Source: Pseudomonas sp. Q2-TVG4-2
GTDB taxonomy: Bacteria > Pseudomonadota > Gammaproteobacteria > Pseudomonadales > Pseudomonadaceae
Length of the DNA stretch: 64,000 nt
NCBI RefSeq assembly: GCF_013620795.1
Contig: NZ_LGLW01000001.1
Location: forward strand, 868,001 to 932,000
Direction of reading: 5' to 3'
The translations under genes were made by a program, and so were the position numbers. Below are positions 33,319 through 42,453 of this stretch, in pieces (positions within the stretch are counted from its first letter, which is position 1; every line of letters begins with the position of its first letter). Under the pieces are notes generated by a model. That model was not told where the DNA came from. It was given only the letters and a program-made list of their open reading frames with translations, and made no database searches.

Positions 33319-34407
33319 TCAGAGCCGCCCGGCAGGCGCGTACGGTTCCGGGTCGATGCAGGGCGCGTTGCCAGTCATCAGATCGGCCAGTAACTGGCAC
33401 GAGGCAGGCGCAAGCACCAGGCCGTTCCGGAAGTGTCCGCAATTGAGCCAGAGCCCGTCATGGCCGGGTACCGGGCCGATATACGGAATGCCCTCAGGCG
33501 ATGCGGGCCGCAGCCCTGCCCAATGCTTGATCACTTCGGCGTCGGCCAGCCCTGGCAGCAAGTCGAGGGCAGTCGCCTTTAGGCTTTCCAGCGCATCATT
33601 GGTAGGCGTCTTGTCGAAACCGACATCTTCCAGCGTACTGCCCACGAGAATATGACCATCACGTCGTGGGATCGCATAGCGCCGCTTGGCCAGCACCATG
33701 CTCGGCAGAAAATCTTCGGCACACTTGAAGAGAATCATCTGGCCCTTCATGGGCTTCACCGGCAGCTCGAACCCCAGCGTGGCCAGCAAGTTGCCGCTCC
33801 AGGCGCCCGCGGCGACGACAACCCGCTCGGCACGCATCTCGCCCTTTGTCGTCTGCACACCGACAACCCGCTGTCCATCGCGAACGAAGCCGGTTACGGG
33901 GCAGTGCTCGACGACCCGAACGTTGGGCAGCTTGATCAGTGCCGCACGCAACGCCTGCAGCAAGCGAGGGTTGCGCACGTTGGCCACACCAGGCATGAAC
34001 ACCGCGCGAGAAAAGCCTTCACCGAGGGCCGGCACAGCGGCATGCACCTCTTCTATCCCCACCCGGTGCAACGGTCGACGTTCACGCTCGGCCCAGGTCA
34101 GCGCCTCGCCTTCATCATCCAGATCCAGCCAGTAAAGCCCCGTCTCGTAAACCTCCGGATCGATACCGGTTTGCTCTCGCAAGCGCTCCCCCAACCGCGG
34201 ATAGAAATCCTGCGACCAATGCGCCAACGCCGTAACCGCCGGACTGTAACGCCACGGGTACAACGGCGAAACGATCCCACCGCCGGCCCAGGAGGCTTCG
34301 GTGCCCGTTTCGCCTGATTCGAGCAGGACGACTTCCTGGCCCGATCTCGCCAGTAAATAAGCCGATAGCAGCCCGATGACACCGCCACCAACAATCCCGT
34401 TTCGCAT
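33319..34407 (-). CDS. thiO: Glycine oxidase ThiO
   Basis: FAD-dependent amine oxidase of 362 residues that makes iminoglycine for the thiazole half of thiamine. The start MRNGIVGGGVIGLLSAYLL is chosen because the Rossmann motif GGGVIG begins there with GGGAGAA upstream. Further motifs: ESGETGTEASWAGGGIVSPL, VVVAAGAWSGNLL and the C-terminal WAGLRPASPEGIPYIGP and NCGHFRNGLVLAP. Located beside the pilus cluster, as in P. aeruginosa. Confidence 0.93.
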   Translation of the reverse strand: MRNGIVGGGVIGLLSAYLLARSGQEVVLLESGETGTEASWAGGGIVSPLYPWRYSPAVTALAHWSQDFYPRLGERLREQTGIDPEVYETGLYWLDLDDEGEALTWAERERRPLHRVGIEEVHAAVPALGEGFSRAVFMPGVANVRNPRLLQALRAALIKLPNVRVVEHCPVTGFVRDGQRVVGVQTTKGEMRAERVVVAAGAWSGNLLATLGFELPVKPMKGQMILFKCAEDFLPSMVLAKRRYAIPRRDGHILVGSTLEDVGFDKTPTNDALESLKATALDLLPGLADAEVIKHWAGLRPASPEGIPYIGPVPGHDGLWLNCGHFRNGLVLAPASCQLLADLMTGNAPCIDPEPYAPAGRL

Positions 34408-34420
34408 GATTTCTCCCAGA

Positions 34421-34444
34421 AAAAAAGGGCCATAGGCCCTTTTC
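34421..34444 (-). terminator. Rho-independent terminator after pilE
   Basis: On the minus strand AAAAGGGCC-TAT-GGCCCTTTTTTT, a 9-bp stem with a T-run, lies downstream of the pilE stop and just before the thiO start. It ends the minor pilin operon. Confidence 0.85.
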
Positions 34445-34458
34445 TCCACGTTAAGCTA

Positions 34459-34878
34459 TTACCAGCACTCCGCTACTGTCTTTCCACCTGCACTATCGTT
34501 CAGCCCACGTACACCGGCATGGGTCAATTCATAGTTGCCGCACGGATCACTAGCCATCGATCCGGTACGCGTGGCTCGCAGGGTATAGGTACTGGCAGTT
34601 GCGGCCTGAGAGGCGAGCACATAGGTCGCAGCTCCGCTGGCTGGCACATTCGCTTGAAATACGGTTGCCAAGGCTCCGCCCGCATCCAGATAAGTATTGT
34701 TTGCCGAGTAATGGCGCTCCAGTGCCTGAGCGGCATCTAGCAAAGCCGCTTTGACCTCCGCTCGTTTACTTTTTCTCACCGACTCGATGTAGCTAGGATA
34801 CGCGACTGCAGCAAGAATCCCGACGATCGTCACCACGATCATCAGCTCGATTAAGGTAAAGCCCCTTTCACGCTTCAT
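34459..34878 (-). CDS. pilE: Type IV minor pilin PilE
   Basis: A 139-residue pilin-like protein with the class III signal: MKRERG, cleaved before FTLIELMIVVTIVGILAAVA by PilD. Conserved Glu5 of the mature protein is present. It ends with a disulfide-bonded loop (DPCGNYELTHAGVRG ... VAECW). The start gives an ATGA overlap with pilY1. It is one of the priming minor pilins that start pilus assembly. Confidence 0.93.
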   Translation of the reverse strand: MKRERGFTLIELMIVVTIVGILAAVAYPSYIESVRKSKRAEVKAALLDAAQALERHYSANNTYLDAGGALATVFQANVPASGAATYVLASQAATASTYTLRATRTGSMASDPCGNYELTHAGVRGLNDSAGGKTVAECW

Positions 34879-37800
34879 TTCAACTGCCTCCAAGACATAC
34901 GGCCAGGACGCGAGCCGCTTCCAGACATATCAAACTGCTCGATGCTGCCGCCCGTGCCGGAAACGTAACCGGAATCGCCTCCATCACCGAACAGGTTTTC
35001 AGGGGCATCTACAGTGCCATCGCCTAGCTTAAAGCCACTAGGAGCGCAACTTGTGCTACCGCAGCTAACAACATCTTTGGTGTCGAAATACTTGTCGTTA
35101 TTAACGTCGAACAGGCTTTCATTGAGGCGCCCCCCGCTCAGCGCGTCCATACCAAGCACCCAACTCTCACCACCTGACAGGCAGGGGTCGCTGCGAGGTA
35201 TGAACGTTGTAAATAGCGCCCTGTCCTTGGAAAGGGACGGCGTGGCTATGACACGCTCCCCATCCAACACACCGCCCTCAAGGCGCAAGTTAACATACCA
35301 GCCATGATGAAGATCCCAATCAATAGGCTCTTGACTCAACACTCGATACTCACGATCGTTAGCAACGGCTTCGTTCAAAAAGGTTTGTTGCAGTAGTTTC
35401 GACTTGGCAACGGTGTTGCTCGTGCCGGATAAGTCCCGGTCCCATATTCCGTACATCGTCTGCAACTCGGTATTTACCTTGTCCGCCGCAACTAAGTACT
35501 GTCCCGTCCCAAAAATCACCAAACGGCCCAAAGTAGGGTGAAGCATGACCCGCACCTTCGCCGTAATCGGCTGTCGTGCACCGGAATTGCGAGCTTTGAA
35601 TAGCAGGCTGCTGGACCACTGACTGGTTTTGCTGGAGCTCAAATCAAACTTCCAGAGGTTCCCCAAAACATCACCGGCATAAACATGCGTCACCCTGCGA
35701 TTGGAGTCGAAAAACGCAGTAGCAGTAGACAGTCCGTTCGGCGCAGTACTCCCGTCTGGATCAGTCACCGTAAGCTTGTTTATGAGCCCCCCCGTTGCCG
35801 AATCAACAACGTAGAGAGCAGCTTTCCCCGCGTTACTCGCGTATCCGTTGCCAAAAATTGACACATAGCGGTCTTCGCTCCCCACCAGTACTCTCGAGAC
35901 CGTAGGCTCACCGAATTGATAACCAAGGTCATTCCAGTTGTTAGTCGGTTCGTTAGTATCCGGGGCGGTGCGCTCCCACAACACATCGGAACCTTCAAAG
36001 TTTCGATCGGTCATGTCTAGGGCAAAAATCCCTCGACCACCATAGCCGAGCGTACCGACCATATAAGTTTTCCAGCTACTTTTGTAGTAGACGTCGCCTA
36101 GACCAAAAGAGCCATCGACGTAAAAATGATGATTGTAGTCCGGCTCGGTGAGGGCAATAAGCCCCGGCGTTGCGCCTGGACTAATCGCACGAGTCTTAAA
36201 TAGACTGACCGGAACGTAAGCGAACTCTTCGCCTCCCGAGTTCGCATTGAATCCATGCAACATCCCATCGTTCGCACCGACTACTACAAGCGGCGTTAGG
36301 CCCTCTTTCGATTCGACATAAGCCATGTAACTGTCGGCAGGCTCGCCCACATCGTCGGCGTCGTTTGGGACGTTATAACCGTTATTTTGTTGTCCTATAA
36401 ATAGCGGGTCGGAATTGACGATATCGCCAAGTACAGAGCTCCGGTTACGAAGGCGCTGCCCTTCATAGGGGGCCTCAAGTACTGCGCCATCATTACCTCC
36501 TCTTAGCCAAGTCAAGCGCTTCTGAGCGTTCGCATTATCAGTTTCATCCGCCTTCATCAGACTTGCACGCTGAATACTGTTCAGATTATCCCAGACCAGC
36601 GCCTGCCCACGGATACCCGTGAAGCCCGCATCGTCATTGTAAGTAAATATTTTTCGAGCCGATGGTGAAGGAATTTTACCCGCATCAGATGTTCGCCAAG
36701 CGACGTCACCAACTGTGCCATCTAAACTTACACGATAGGCAAGAACCTCTCCAGTCCAGTCCGCGCTATTATATCTCGCCTGATATATGAGAGACCCTTC
36801 CTGAATACGCTTCGTATTTGCTGAAACTGCTGAAGCTGAACTCATCTGCCGGCGAATCGATTGTAGTGCAGAGTTAAGCGCATTATTCAACTGGCTTGAA
36901 TCATTCGCAATGTAATAAGCGCCATGACCATACTCCGCAGCATCCTCCAGCATTTGGTTATCGACAGCGAAACCTACGGTGTAGGTAAGTAAATTCTGCT
37001 TCGGGTATGCACTATCATTGAAGCTCTTTCCTGCCAGGTCGCTGCCAGTCTTCACCAAATCAATATCGTAGCCAAACTTTGCTATATCATCGAGATAGAG
37101 CGTGTCCCCCTCCCCCGTGCCAGACAAGTTCTTTCCATCAGAATAGGGCTGTCCGAACGCCTCATTTTTCCCATCCCAGTCAGGGAGATTGTAACTACCC
37201 GCCACATCCGGACTATTGCCATCAGGATCATTCTCAGGAAACGAAGAATCATGGGTCGGCAAGCCATCAGTCAGTACCACTCCAAAGTTTTTTTGGCATC
37301 GGTATTGCACTGGACTAGTATAGTCGCCACTACCCGCTCCCTGATGGCGGCTAATCCCACGGTAATAACGGGTAACTTCGTAATAGGTTTCGGCTAGAGG
37401 AGTGTTAGCTATAGGCTGCAGCGCGCCGATTTCCGAAACCAGATCGCTATAGTTCTGATCAGCCTGTTCCTGTGTTACACCTTTCGCAGCGGAAAGATCG
37501 AGAATATCTCGTAGAATACTCCCGCCAGGCCCCGAGTTCCCTGATGTAGCTCCATTGAATGCCGATAATCCAATACGCATACCACGATTGGCTGTGATGA
37601 TATTTTCTGCTGCATTACGAGCAACCTCCATTCTGTACTCATTAGGCAGGACTGCTCGCAGATCGTTACCACTGGCACCAGCCGCAGTATATGTATAGTA
37701 AATATAAGAAAGATATTTCGACGTATACCGCGTTCTCTGGCTCCCCGCGGGATCGGGTAGCATATAACAACGGCGAACCGCACCAGATCCATTGGTGTTG

Positions 37801-38123
37801 TACAGTGCCTTAAACCCGCTCGCGCAGTCCCGCTGAGTTATAGTAGACAGGGAAATATTCCCATCTTCAACACCACCTCCCCAATAAAAACCCCCTCCGG
37901 ATTGATATATATAGTACACCGGCGCAAGAGTGTTAGTTTCCACCCCAAGCGGAGCAATTGCGTTATACATGCTTCCGGAGTTATCCACTAAAAGCATAAC
38001 GTTAGGTGGCACAGAGCCTGAAATAGAAAGCGGCTGATTGGGAAACGGACCAACAGCATAAACGGGCGCCGCCAAGTAAAGGACTAGAGCAGCACCCATC
38101 ATTGAAGCCTTATACTTTTCCAT
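34875..38123 (-). CDS. pilY1: Type IV pilus tip adhesin/assembly protein PilY1
   Basis: A 1082-residue exported protein. The start at MEKYKASMMGAAL is preferred to the GTG 6 bases earlier because TGAGG lies just upstream. A signal peptide (ALVLYLAAPVYA) precedes an N-terminal von Willebrand A-like domain with MIDAS residues DNSGSM (Asp47, Ser49, Ser51). The C-terminal half is the PilY1 beta-propeller (PLVVVGANDGMLHGFNA, LGYGGRGIFALDMTD, VYAGDVLGNLWKFDL). An EF-hand-like loop DVNNDKYFDTKD near residue 1000 could bind calcium. Compared with neighbouring genes the DNA is AT-rich. It sits between pilX and pilE; no pilY2 is present. Confidence 0.93.
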   Translation of the reverse strand: MEKYKASMMGAALVLYLAAPVYAVGPFPNQPLSISGSVPPNVMLLVDNSGSMYNAIAPLGVETNTLAPVYYIYQSGGGFYWGGGVEDGNISLSTITQRDCASGFKALYNTNGSGAVRRCYMLPDPAGSQRTRYTSKYLSYIYYTYTAAGASGNDLRAVLPNEYRMEVARNAAENIITANRGMRIGLSAFNGATSGNSGPGGSILRDILDLSAAKGVTQEQADQNYSDLVSEIGALQPIANTPLAETYYEVTRYYRGISRHQGAGSGDYTSPVQYRCQKNFGVVLTDGLPTHDSSFPENDPDGNSPDVAGSYNLPDWDGKNEAFGQPYSDGKNLSGTGEGDTLYLDDIAKFGYDIDLVKTGSDLAGKSFNDSAYPKQNLLTYTVGFAVDNQMLEDAAEYGHGAYYIANDSSQLNNALNSALQSIRRQMSSASAVSANTKRIQEGSLIYQARYNSADWTGEVLAYRVSLDGTVGDVAWRTSDAGKIPSPSARKIFTYNDDAGFTGIRGQALVWDNLNSIQRASLMKADETDNANAQKRLTWLRGGNDGAVLEAPYEGQRLRNRSSVLGDIVNSDPLFIGQQNNGYNVPNDADDVGEPADSYMAYVESKEGLTPLVVVGANDGMLHGFNANSGGEEFAYVPVSLFKTRAISPGATPGLIALTEPDYNHHFYVDGSFGLGDVYYKSSWKTYMVGTLGYGGRGIFALDMTDRNFEGSDVLWERTAPDTNEPTNNWNDLGYQFGEPTVSRVLVGSEDRYVSIFGNGYASNAGKAALYVVDSATGGLINKLTVTDPDGSTAPNGLSTATAFFDSNRRVTHVYAGDVLGNLWKFDLSSSKTSQWSSSLLFKARNSGARQPITAKVRVMLHPTLGRLVIFGTGQYLVAADKVNTELQTMYGIWDRDLSGTSNTVAKSKLLQQTFLNEAVANDREYRVLSQEPIDWDLHHGWYVNLRLEGGVLDGERVIATPSLSKDRALFTTFIPRSDPCLSGGESWVLGMDALSGGRLNESLFDVNNDKYFDTKDVVSCGSTSCAPSGFKLGDGTVDAPENLFGDGGDSGYVSGTGGSIEQFDMSGSGSRPGRMSWRQLK

Positions 38124-38130
38124 AAACACC

Positions 38131-38619
38131 TCAACGACTGACCGTGGACTGCAGGAGAACTACGGTATCGGTAGTTCCACCAACCGCTCGCGCTGTAACA
38201 CGATATGAATTGATAACTGAAACTTCGACATCGTCATTTGGGGTATACGCTCGAGTGGTTAGCCATTCGAGCGTATATCTTGGCGCACTTCGCACACCGG
38301 CGTAACTATCGGTTATACCCTGCGACCGTGCATCCCAGGGATAAGAATCGGCCATAGGCCGTATACCGTCATAATCCGCCCCTAACAATCCATTGGTACC
38401 AGCGTTCGAAAATACTATACCGGCTTGGCGCAAGTGATCCTCCCCTACACGTAATGCCGCCTCAGCCGCCTGGAACGCCAAATTACGGTCACGCTCGTTG
38501 CCCGCCATTCGCTCTTGCAAAGTGGAGTCCTGGATAGACGCGACACCGATCATGGTCAATATCAGCAGAAACACCAGACTAATAATAAGAGCGGAACCAG
38601 CCTGTTCTTGCTTATTCAT
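38131..38619 (-). CDS. pilX: Type IV minor pilin PilX
   Basis: A 162-residue pilin-like protein: short leader MNKQEQAG, then a hydrophobic N-terminal helix (SALIISLVFLLILTMIGVASIQ). This is a PilX-type leader, in which the residue at mature position 5 is not glutamate. Typical PilX features follow: QERMAGNERDRNLAFQAAEAALR. The pilX stop and the pilY1 start are 7 bases apart. Confidence 0.9.
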   Translation of the reverse strand: MNKQEQAGSALIISLVFLLILTMIGVASIQDSTLQERMAGNERDRNLAFQAAEAALRVGEDHLRQAGIVFSNAGTNGLLGADYDGIRPMADSYPWDARSQGITDSYAGVRSAPRYTLEWLTTRAYTPNDDVEVSVINSYRVTARAVGGTTDTVVLLQSTVSR

Positions 38620-38628
38620 TGCCGCACC

Positions 38629-39657
38629 TCAACGAAGACGATTACGTATGGCTACAACGGATCCGAACGATTGCCGCAAATGTCCATCCGCGGCAATCGC
38701 AGCGCCATTGAAGCTGAACACTTGCGAACCAGCGCCGGCTTTCGGCGCTACGTTATCGTCAGCGCTTTGCAGCAAGAAGCGAAAGCGGACGCTAACCACG
38801 TCAGACCAATCACTCACATGGTCAGCGGTGTGATACACATCAGCCACGGGACGGCTACCGGTGCTGATTCCATACTCGACCTGGAAGTCTTGAACGCCTT
38901 CGACAACTTCAGCAGCACTGGCACTAGCATCATCTCGATATGCGAAACGTCTCTGCATCCACAAAGCTCTAATGGCTGCTCCGCTTGGTGAAACCCTACC
39001 GGTATCTCTTACAAAGAAGGTTATTTGCTCGAAAGCCATCACCTCGGCATCCGAGCCATACGCCTTACTTAGGCGATTGCTTGTATTAAGGTTGTTGGCA
39101 TGCGCAACTGTAGTCTTCCCGCTCGATTGAGAAACACTGGTGGCTCTAAATATGTCAGCCGAGGTGCAATCAGCAATGAATAAGGTATCTTCAGCCTTCA
39201 AACCCAGCTCATTGTCCTCCACTTGAATATTGGCATTATCAACCGCCATATTTCCCGTCAACTGCAACCCTAAATTCGACGCCTTACGGACAACTAATAC
39301 GTCTGTTCCCGGACTAGCACCCCAAACGTTCGCCGAATCTACGTCATTCTCCCCACTCATGATTTGCCCCAAGGGATTACTCGCATCCAACGGTGGCGGA
39401 GAAGCGATTACATTAATACTGATATCTTCTAGATTGCCACACCCCATATAACCCGCCATCCGGCCTTCGGCGGCAAGCAAGCCTACTGCAAACCGACCGT
39501 TTTCCTGAAGCCGTGACATCGCATCTTGCATTCTGTAGGTAGTCTTGCTAGCTAAAAACATCTGCAGAACCGCTGCGCCGATAATCAAACTTAACGCCAA
39601 AGCCACCAGCAGCTCTACCAGGCTTAATCCCTTGCTATAGCGCGTCCTCACGAGCAA
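38629..39657 (-). CDS. pilW: Type IV minor pilin PilW
   Basis: A 342-residue minor pilin with leader MLVRTRYSKG cut before LSLVELLVALALSLIIGAAVLQMF. The core motif RLQENGRFAVGLLAAEGRMAGYMGC is characteristic of PilW. It overlaps pilV by 10 bases and is separated from pilX by 9 bases. Part of the fimU-pilV-pilW-pilX-pilY1 complex at the pilus tip. Confidence 0.92.
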   Translation of the reverse strand: MLVRTRYSKGLSLVELLVALALSLIIGAAVLQMFLASKTTYRMQDAMSRLQENGRFAVGLLAAEGRMAGYMGCGNLEDISINVIASPPPLDASNPLGQIMSGENDVDSANVWGASPGTDVLVVRKASNLGLQLTGNMAVDNANIQVEDNELGLKAEDTLFIADCTSADIFRATSVSQSSGKTTVAHANNLNTSNRLSKAYGSDAEVMAFEQITFFVRDTGRVSPSGAAIRALWMQRRFAYRDDASASAAEVVEGVQDFQVEYGISTGSRPVADVYHTADHVSDWSDVVSVRFRFLLQSADDNVAPKAGAGSQVFSFNGAAIAADGHLRQSFGSVVAIRNRLR

Positions 39658-40085
39658 TCCCTCTCACAAAGCCTGGTTGCGAAAACGAACTGCTGTGCTT
39701 CTTCGCCGTCTGTTTTTGACTCATCCCACTGCACAGTCACAGAGTAAATGTTGCCATTTCGGCTGATGCTGCCATTGCCTGCGGGCAAGTGGTCAGCGAG
39801 AGCACCCTTCCATTCGTTTAAGTCAGTATCCGCAATGCTACTTCCAACCGGTGCAGAGTCAGATAAATTAATGGAATACGCACCTGACAAGGCCGCCGGC
39901 GCGTTCGCGCGCATCCGATCAGCAATATCGTAAGCAAGAAACGTAGCCTGAGAACGAAAGGCCGCGGTCTGGTTATATTTCATTGCATTTAACTGAAGGC
40001 CAACCATACCCAATATCCCCACTCCAAGGACCAGCATCGAGACAAGCACTTCAATTAGACCAAAACCCTGCATCCGTCGATCCAT
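39648..40085 (-). CDS. pilV: Type IV minor pilin PilV
   Basis: A 145-residue minor pilin: MDRRMQG leader before FGLIEVLVSMLVLGVGILGM, then LQLNAMKYNQTAAFRSQATFLAYDIADRMRAN, shown in part, the usual PilV signature, and a C-terminal cysteine pair. The start is set by the ATGA overlap with fimU. Confidence 0.92.
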   Translation of the reverse strand: MDRRMQGFGLIEVLVSMLVLGVGILGMVGLQLNAMKYNQTAAFRSQATFLAYDIADRMRANAPAALSGAYSINLSDSAPVGSSIADTDLNEWKGALADHLPAGNGSISRNGNIYSVTVQWDESKTDGEEAQQFVFATRLCERDCS

Positions 40086-40582
40086 CACGGGCACTCCTTC
40101 GGCAAAACGGTAGCTCTTCCAGCCAGATTAATGGTGATTGTTCTTTCATAACGACAAGCCAGCTCAGGCATGGAGTAATTAAAGTTAATCACCGTACCGA
40201 CTGCCACCCCATCAAGCCGCCCTTGTCCATTTAAAATCAAGCCTGTCGTGGCGGAGGTTAGGGTTGATCCACCTGTCAATGCAGGAAAAACCCGGATAAG
40301 TTCCGCACCGTCAAGTACTGCGTTACTGTTAGAGTCAGCCCAGACACGCCACCCTTCGTGCCAGTTTCCGTTGTTTAACGATGTCACACGCACCTGACCT
40401 CCTCGCTTGATGGCTTCACTGCGCGCTAGGTTGATTGCATTGAGCAATAATCCAGACTGCGTTTGGGCGCGACTCTGCCGCATGAGATCACCAAAACCAG
40501 GCACCGCGATGCTCAAAATTATCGCCAATACGGCAACCGTGACCATTAATTCGATTAACGTGAACCCGGAACTTCGCGACAT
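40085..40582 (-). CDS. fimU: Type IV minor pilin FimU (GspH/FimT family)
   Basis: A 165-residue pseudopilin, first gene of the minor pilin operon. Leader MSRSSG precedes FTLIELMVTVAVLAIILSIA. The GspH domain contains LLLNAINLARSEAIKRGGQV and WHEGWRVWADSNSNAVLDGAEL. GGAAGG lies 6 bases before the ATG, which decides this start over a slightly longer one. Confidence 0.9.
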   Translation of the reverse strand: MSRSSGFTLIELMVTVAVLAIILSIAVPGFGDLMRQSRAQTQSGLLLNAINLARSEAIKRGGQVRVTSLNNGNWHEGWRVWADSNSNAVLDGAELIRVFPALTGGSTLTSATTGLILNGQGRLDGVAVGTVINFNYSMPELACRYERTITINLAGRATVLPKECP

Positions 40583-40714
40583 GCAAAACCTTCCCATTTC
40601 AGACTCGATAACAGTATTCTCTCTGTGCGGAGCGGGTCACTCCGATGCGGATGGCCGGAAGCAAAAGCCGGACGACCGGTACACCGCACTTACTCAGCTA
40701 AAAGGCAGGAAGCC

Positions 40715-41227
40715 ATGCTTACATCAAAGGGACTCAGTCTCGTAGAGTTGCTTGTCACAATTTCGATAATAAGCGTCATTCTTTCGGTCGCCATGCCTAG
40801 CGCAAGCAGATTAAGAGAGCAGCAGCACTTAGCTTCGGTTCTCTCTGACCTGCGAGGCGGCTTGGCGCTAACAAGGCAGGAAGCCATACGTACAGGCAGT
40901 AGCGTATCGATAGCGCCCTCAGCCAATCACTGGCAAAACGGATGGAGAATATTCCGCGACACCGACCATGATGGCATTTGGGACGTAGGAGAACATTTGC
41001 TACGGGAGGTTCCGGCGCTTCCCGACACCCTTTCACTAAGCAGCAATACTCCGTTGCGGCACTATATCCGTTATACGCCGAGCGGCAGAGCCACGCTGGT
41101 TAACGGCGGTTATCAGATGGGTACCCTTTCGCTTTGCGAGAACACGAGCAAAAAGGGATACCAACTTCGATTAAACAACGCTGGTCGCTTCTCAGTGAAC
41201 CCTGTCAATGGATGCGAAAGTTTTTAG
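40715..41227 (+). CDS. fimT: Second FimT/GspH-type pseudopilin, divergent
   Basis: A 170-residue pseudopilin on the opposite strand to fimU. Leader MLTSKG precedes LSLVELLVTISIISVILSVAM. It has LRGGLALTRQEAIRTGSSV and WQNGWRIFRDTDHDGIWDVGE, an acidic loop like a calcium-binding EF loop, matching the equivalent region of FimU. AGGA lies 5 bases before the ATG. The name fimT follows its family and position; whether it works in pilus priming or is a DNA-uptake FimT is open. It stands alone on its strand. Confidence 0.8.
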   Translation: MLTSKGLSLVELLVTISIISVILSVAMPSASRLREQQHLASVLSDLRGGLALTRQEAIRTGSSVSIAPSANHWQNGWRIFRDTDHDGIWDVGEHLLREVPALPDTLSLSSNTPLRHYIRYTPSGRATLVNGGYQMGTLSLCENTSKKGYQLRLNNAGRFSVNPVNGCESF

Positions 41228-41338
41228 GATGTATGCCGAGCGGGCGCAACCCGCCCCGCCCTATGCAAACCCTTGGCGAATTTGGCGAGTAAAAACATCT
41301 ACGAGCGCAACTCAGCGTGTCACGTAAAGCTACGGCAG

Positions 41339-42283
41339 TTATACCGCCTTCAACCGCAGCTCCTTCGGCATTGAAAACGTCACGTTCTCCGGCCGCCCAT
41401 CGAGCTCATCCATCCCCGTAGCCCCCCACTCGCGGAGCTGATCGATTACCCCGCGCACCAGCACCTCGGGAGCTGAAGCGCCGGCGGTGATGCCTATTCG
41501 CTCGATGCTCTCAAACCACTCTCGCTTGAGGTCTTCGGCGCCATCGATCAGGTAGGCTGGCGTATCCATGCGCTCGGCCAGTTCGCGTAGGCGGTTGGAG
41601 TTCGAGCTGTTGGGGCTCCCGACTACTAGCACTACATCGCACTCACCGGCCAGTTGCTTTACCGCATCCTGACGGTTCTGGGTGGCGTAGCAGATATCGT
41701 CCTTACGAGGGCCACCAATGCTGGGAAATCTCCGGCGTAGGGCGTCGATGACTCGGCTGGTGTCATCCATCGAAAGAGTGGTCTGAGTAACGAAGGCCAG
41801 CGATTCGGGATTACGTACCTGCAGCTTGGCGACGTCTTCCTCATCTTCCACCAGATAAATCGAGCCGCCGTTGGCGGTATCGTATTGGCCCATGGTGCCT
41901 TCGACCTCCGGATGACCTTCGTGGCCGATGAGGATGCATTCGCGTCCTTCTCGGCTGTACTTGGTCACTTCCAGATGAACCTTGGTCACTAGCGGGCAAG
42001 TGGCGTCGAAGACTTTGAGACCGCGCTTGTCGGCTTCCATCCGCACCGCCTGGGACACGCCGTGAGCACTGAATATCACAATGAAGCCATCCGGCACCTG
42101 GTCCAGCTCATCAACAAAAATGGCGCCCCGCTCGCGCAAGTCTTCCACCACAAACTTGTTATGGACCACCTCGTGACGCACATAAATCGGTGGCCCGAAC
42201 ACCTCCAGGGCGCGGTTGACGATCTCGATGGCGCGATCAACACCGGCACAGAAGCCACGCGGATTGGCGAGTTTGATTTGCAT
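41339..42283 (-). CDS. ispH: 4-hydroxy-3-methylbut-2-enyl diphosphate reductase IspH
   Basis: Iron-sulfur enzyme of the last step of the MEP isoprenoid pathway, 314 residues. The three cluster cysteines are in [25 protein letters not shown] and [10 protein letters not shown]. Other motifs are [23 protein letters not shown] and NSSNSNRL. It is the distal gene of the ileS-lspA-fkpB-ispH run. Confidence 0.97.
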   Translation of the reverse strand: MQIKLANPRGFCAGVDRAIEIVNRALEVFGPPIYVRHEVVHNKFVVEDLRERGAIFVDELDQVPDGFIVIFSAHGVSQAVRMEADKRGLKVFDATCPLVTKVHLEVTKYSREGRECILIGHEGHPEVEGTMGQYDTANGGSIYLVEDEEDVAKLQVRNPESLAFVTQTTLSMDDTSRVIDALRRRFPSIGGPRKDDICYATQNRQDAVKQLAGECDVVLVVGSPNSSNSNRLRELAERMDTPAYLIDGAEDLKREWFESIERIGITAGASAPEVLVRGVIDQLREWGATGMDELDGRPENVTFSMPKELRLKAV

Positions 42284-42453
42284 ATGAATTCTCGACGCTC
42301 TTAGCGGGTAAGTTGTGAAGTGTACCGACTGCCTATAGCGATGAAGCGCAGTGGGTCAGCAGTGAGCACACGCACAATGAGGCGACATAATCGCCAGCAA
42401 GAACTAGGCGTCCCCCCTGGTTCCTACAACAGCGGCTGCACGCGATCTAACGG

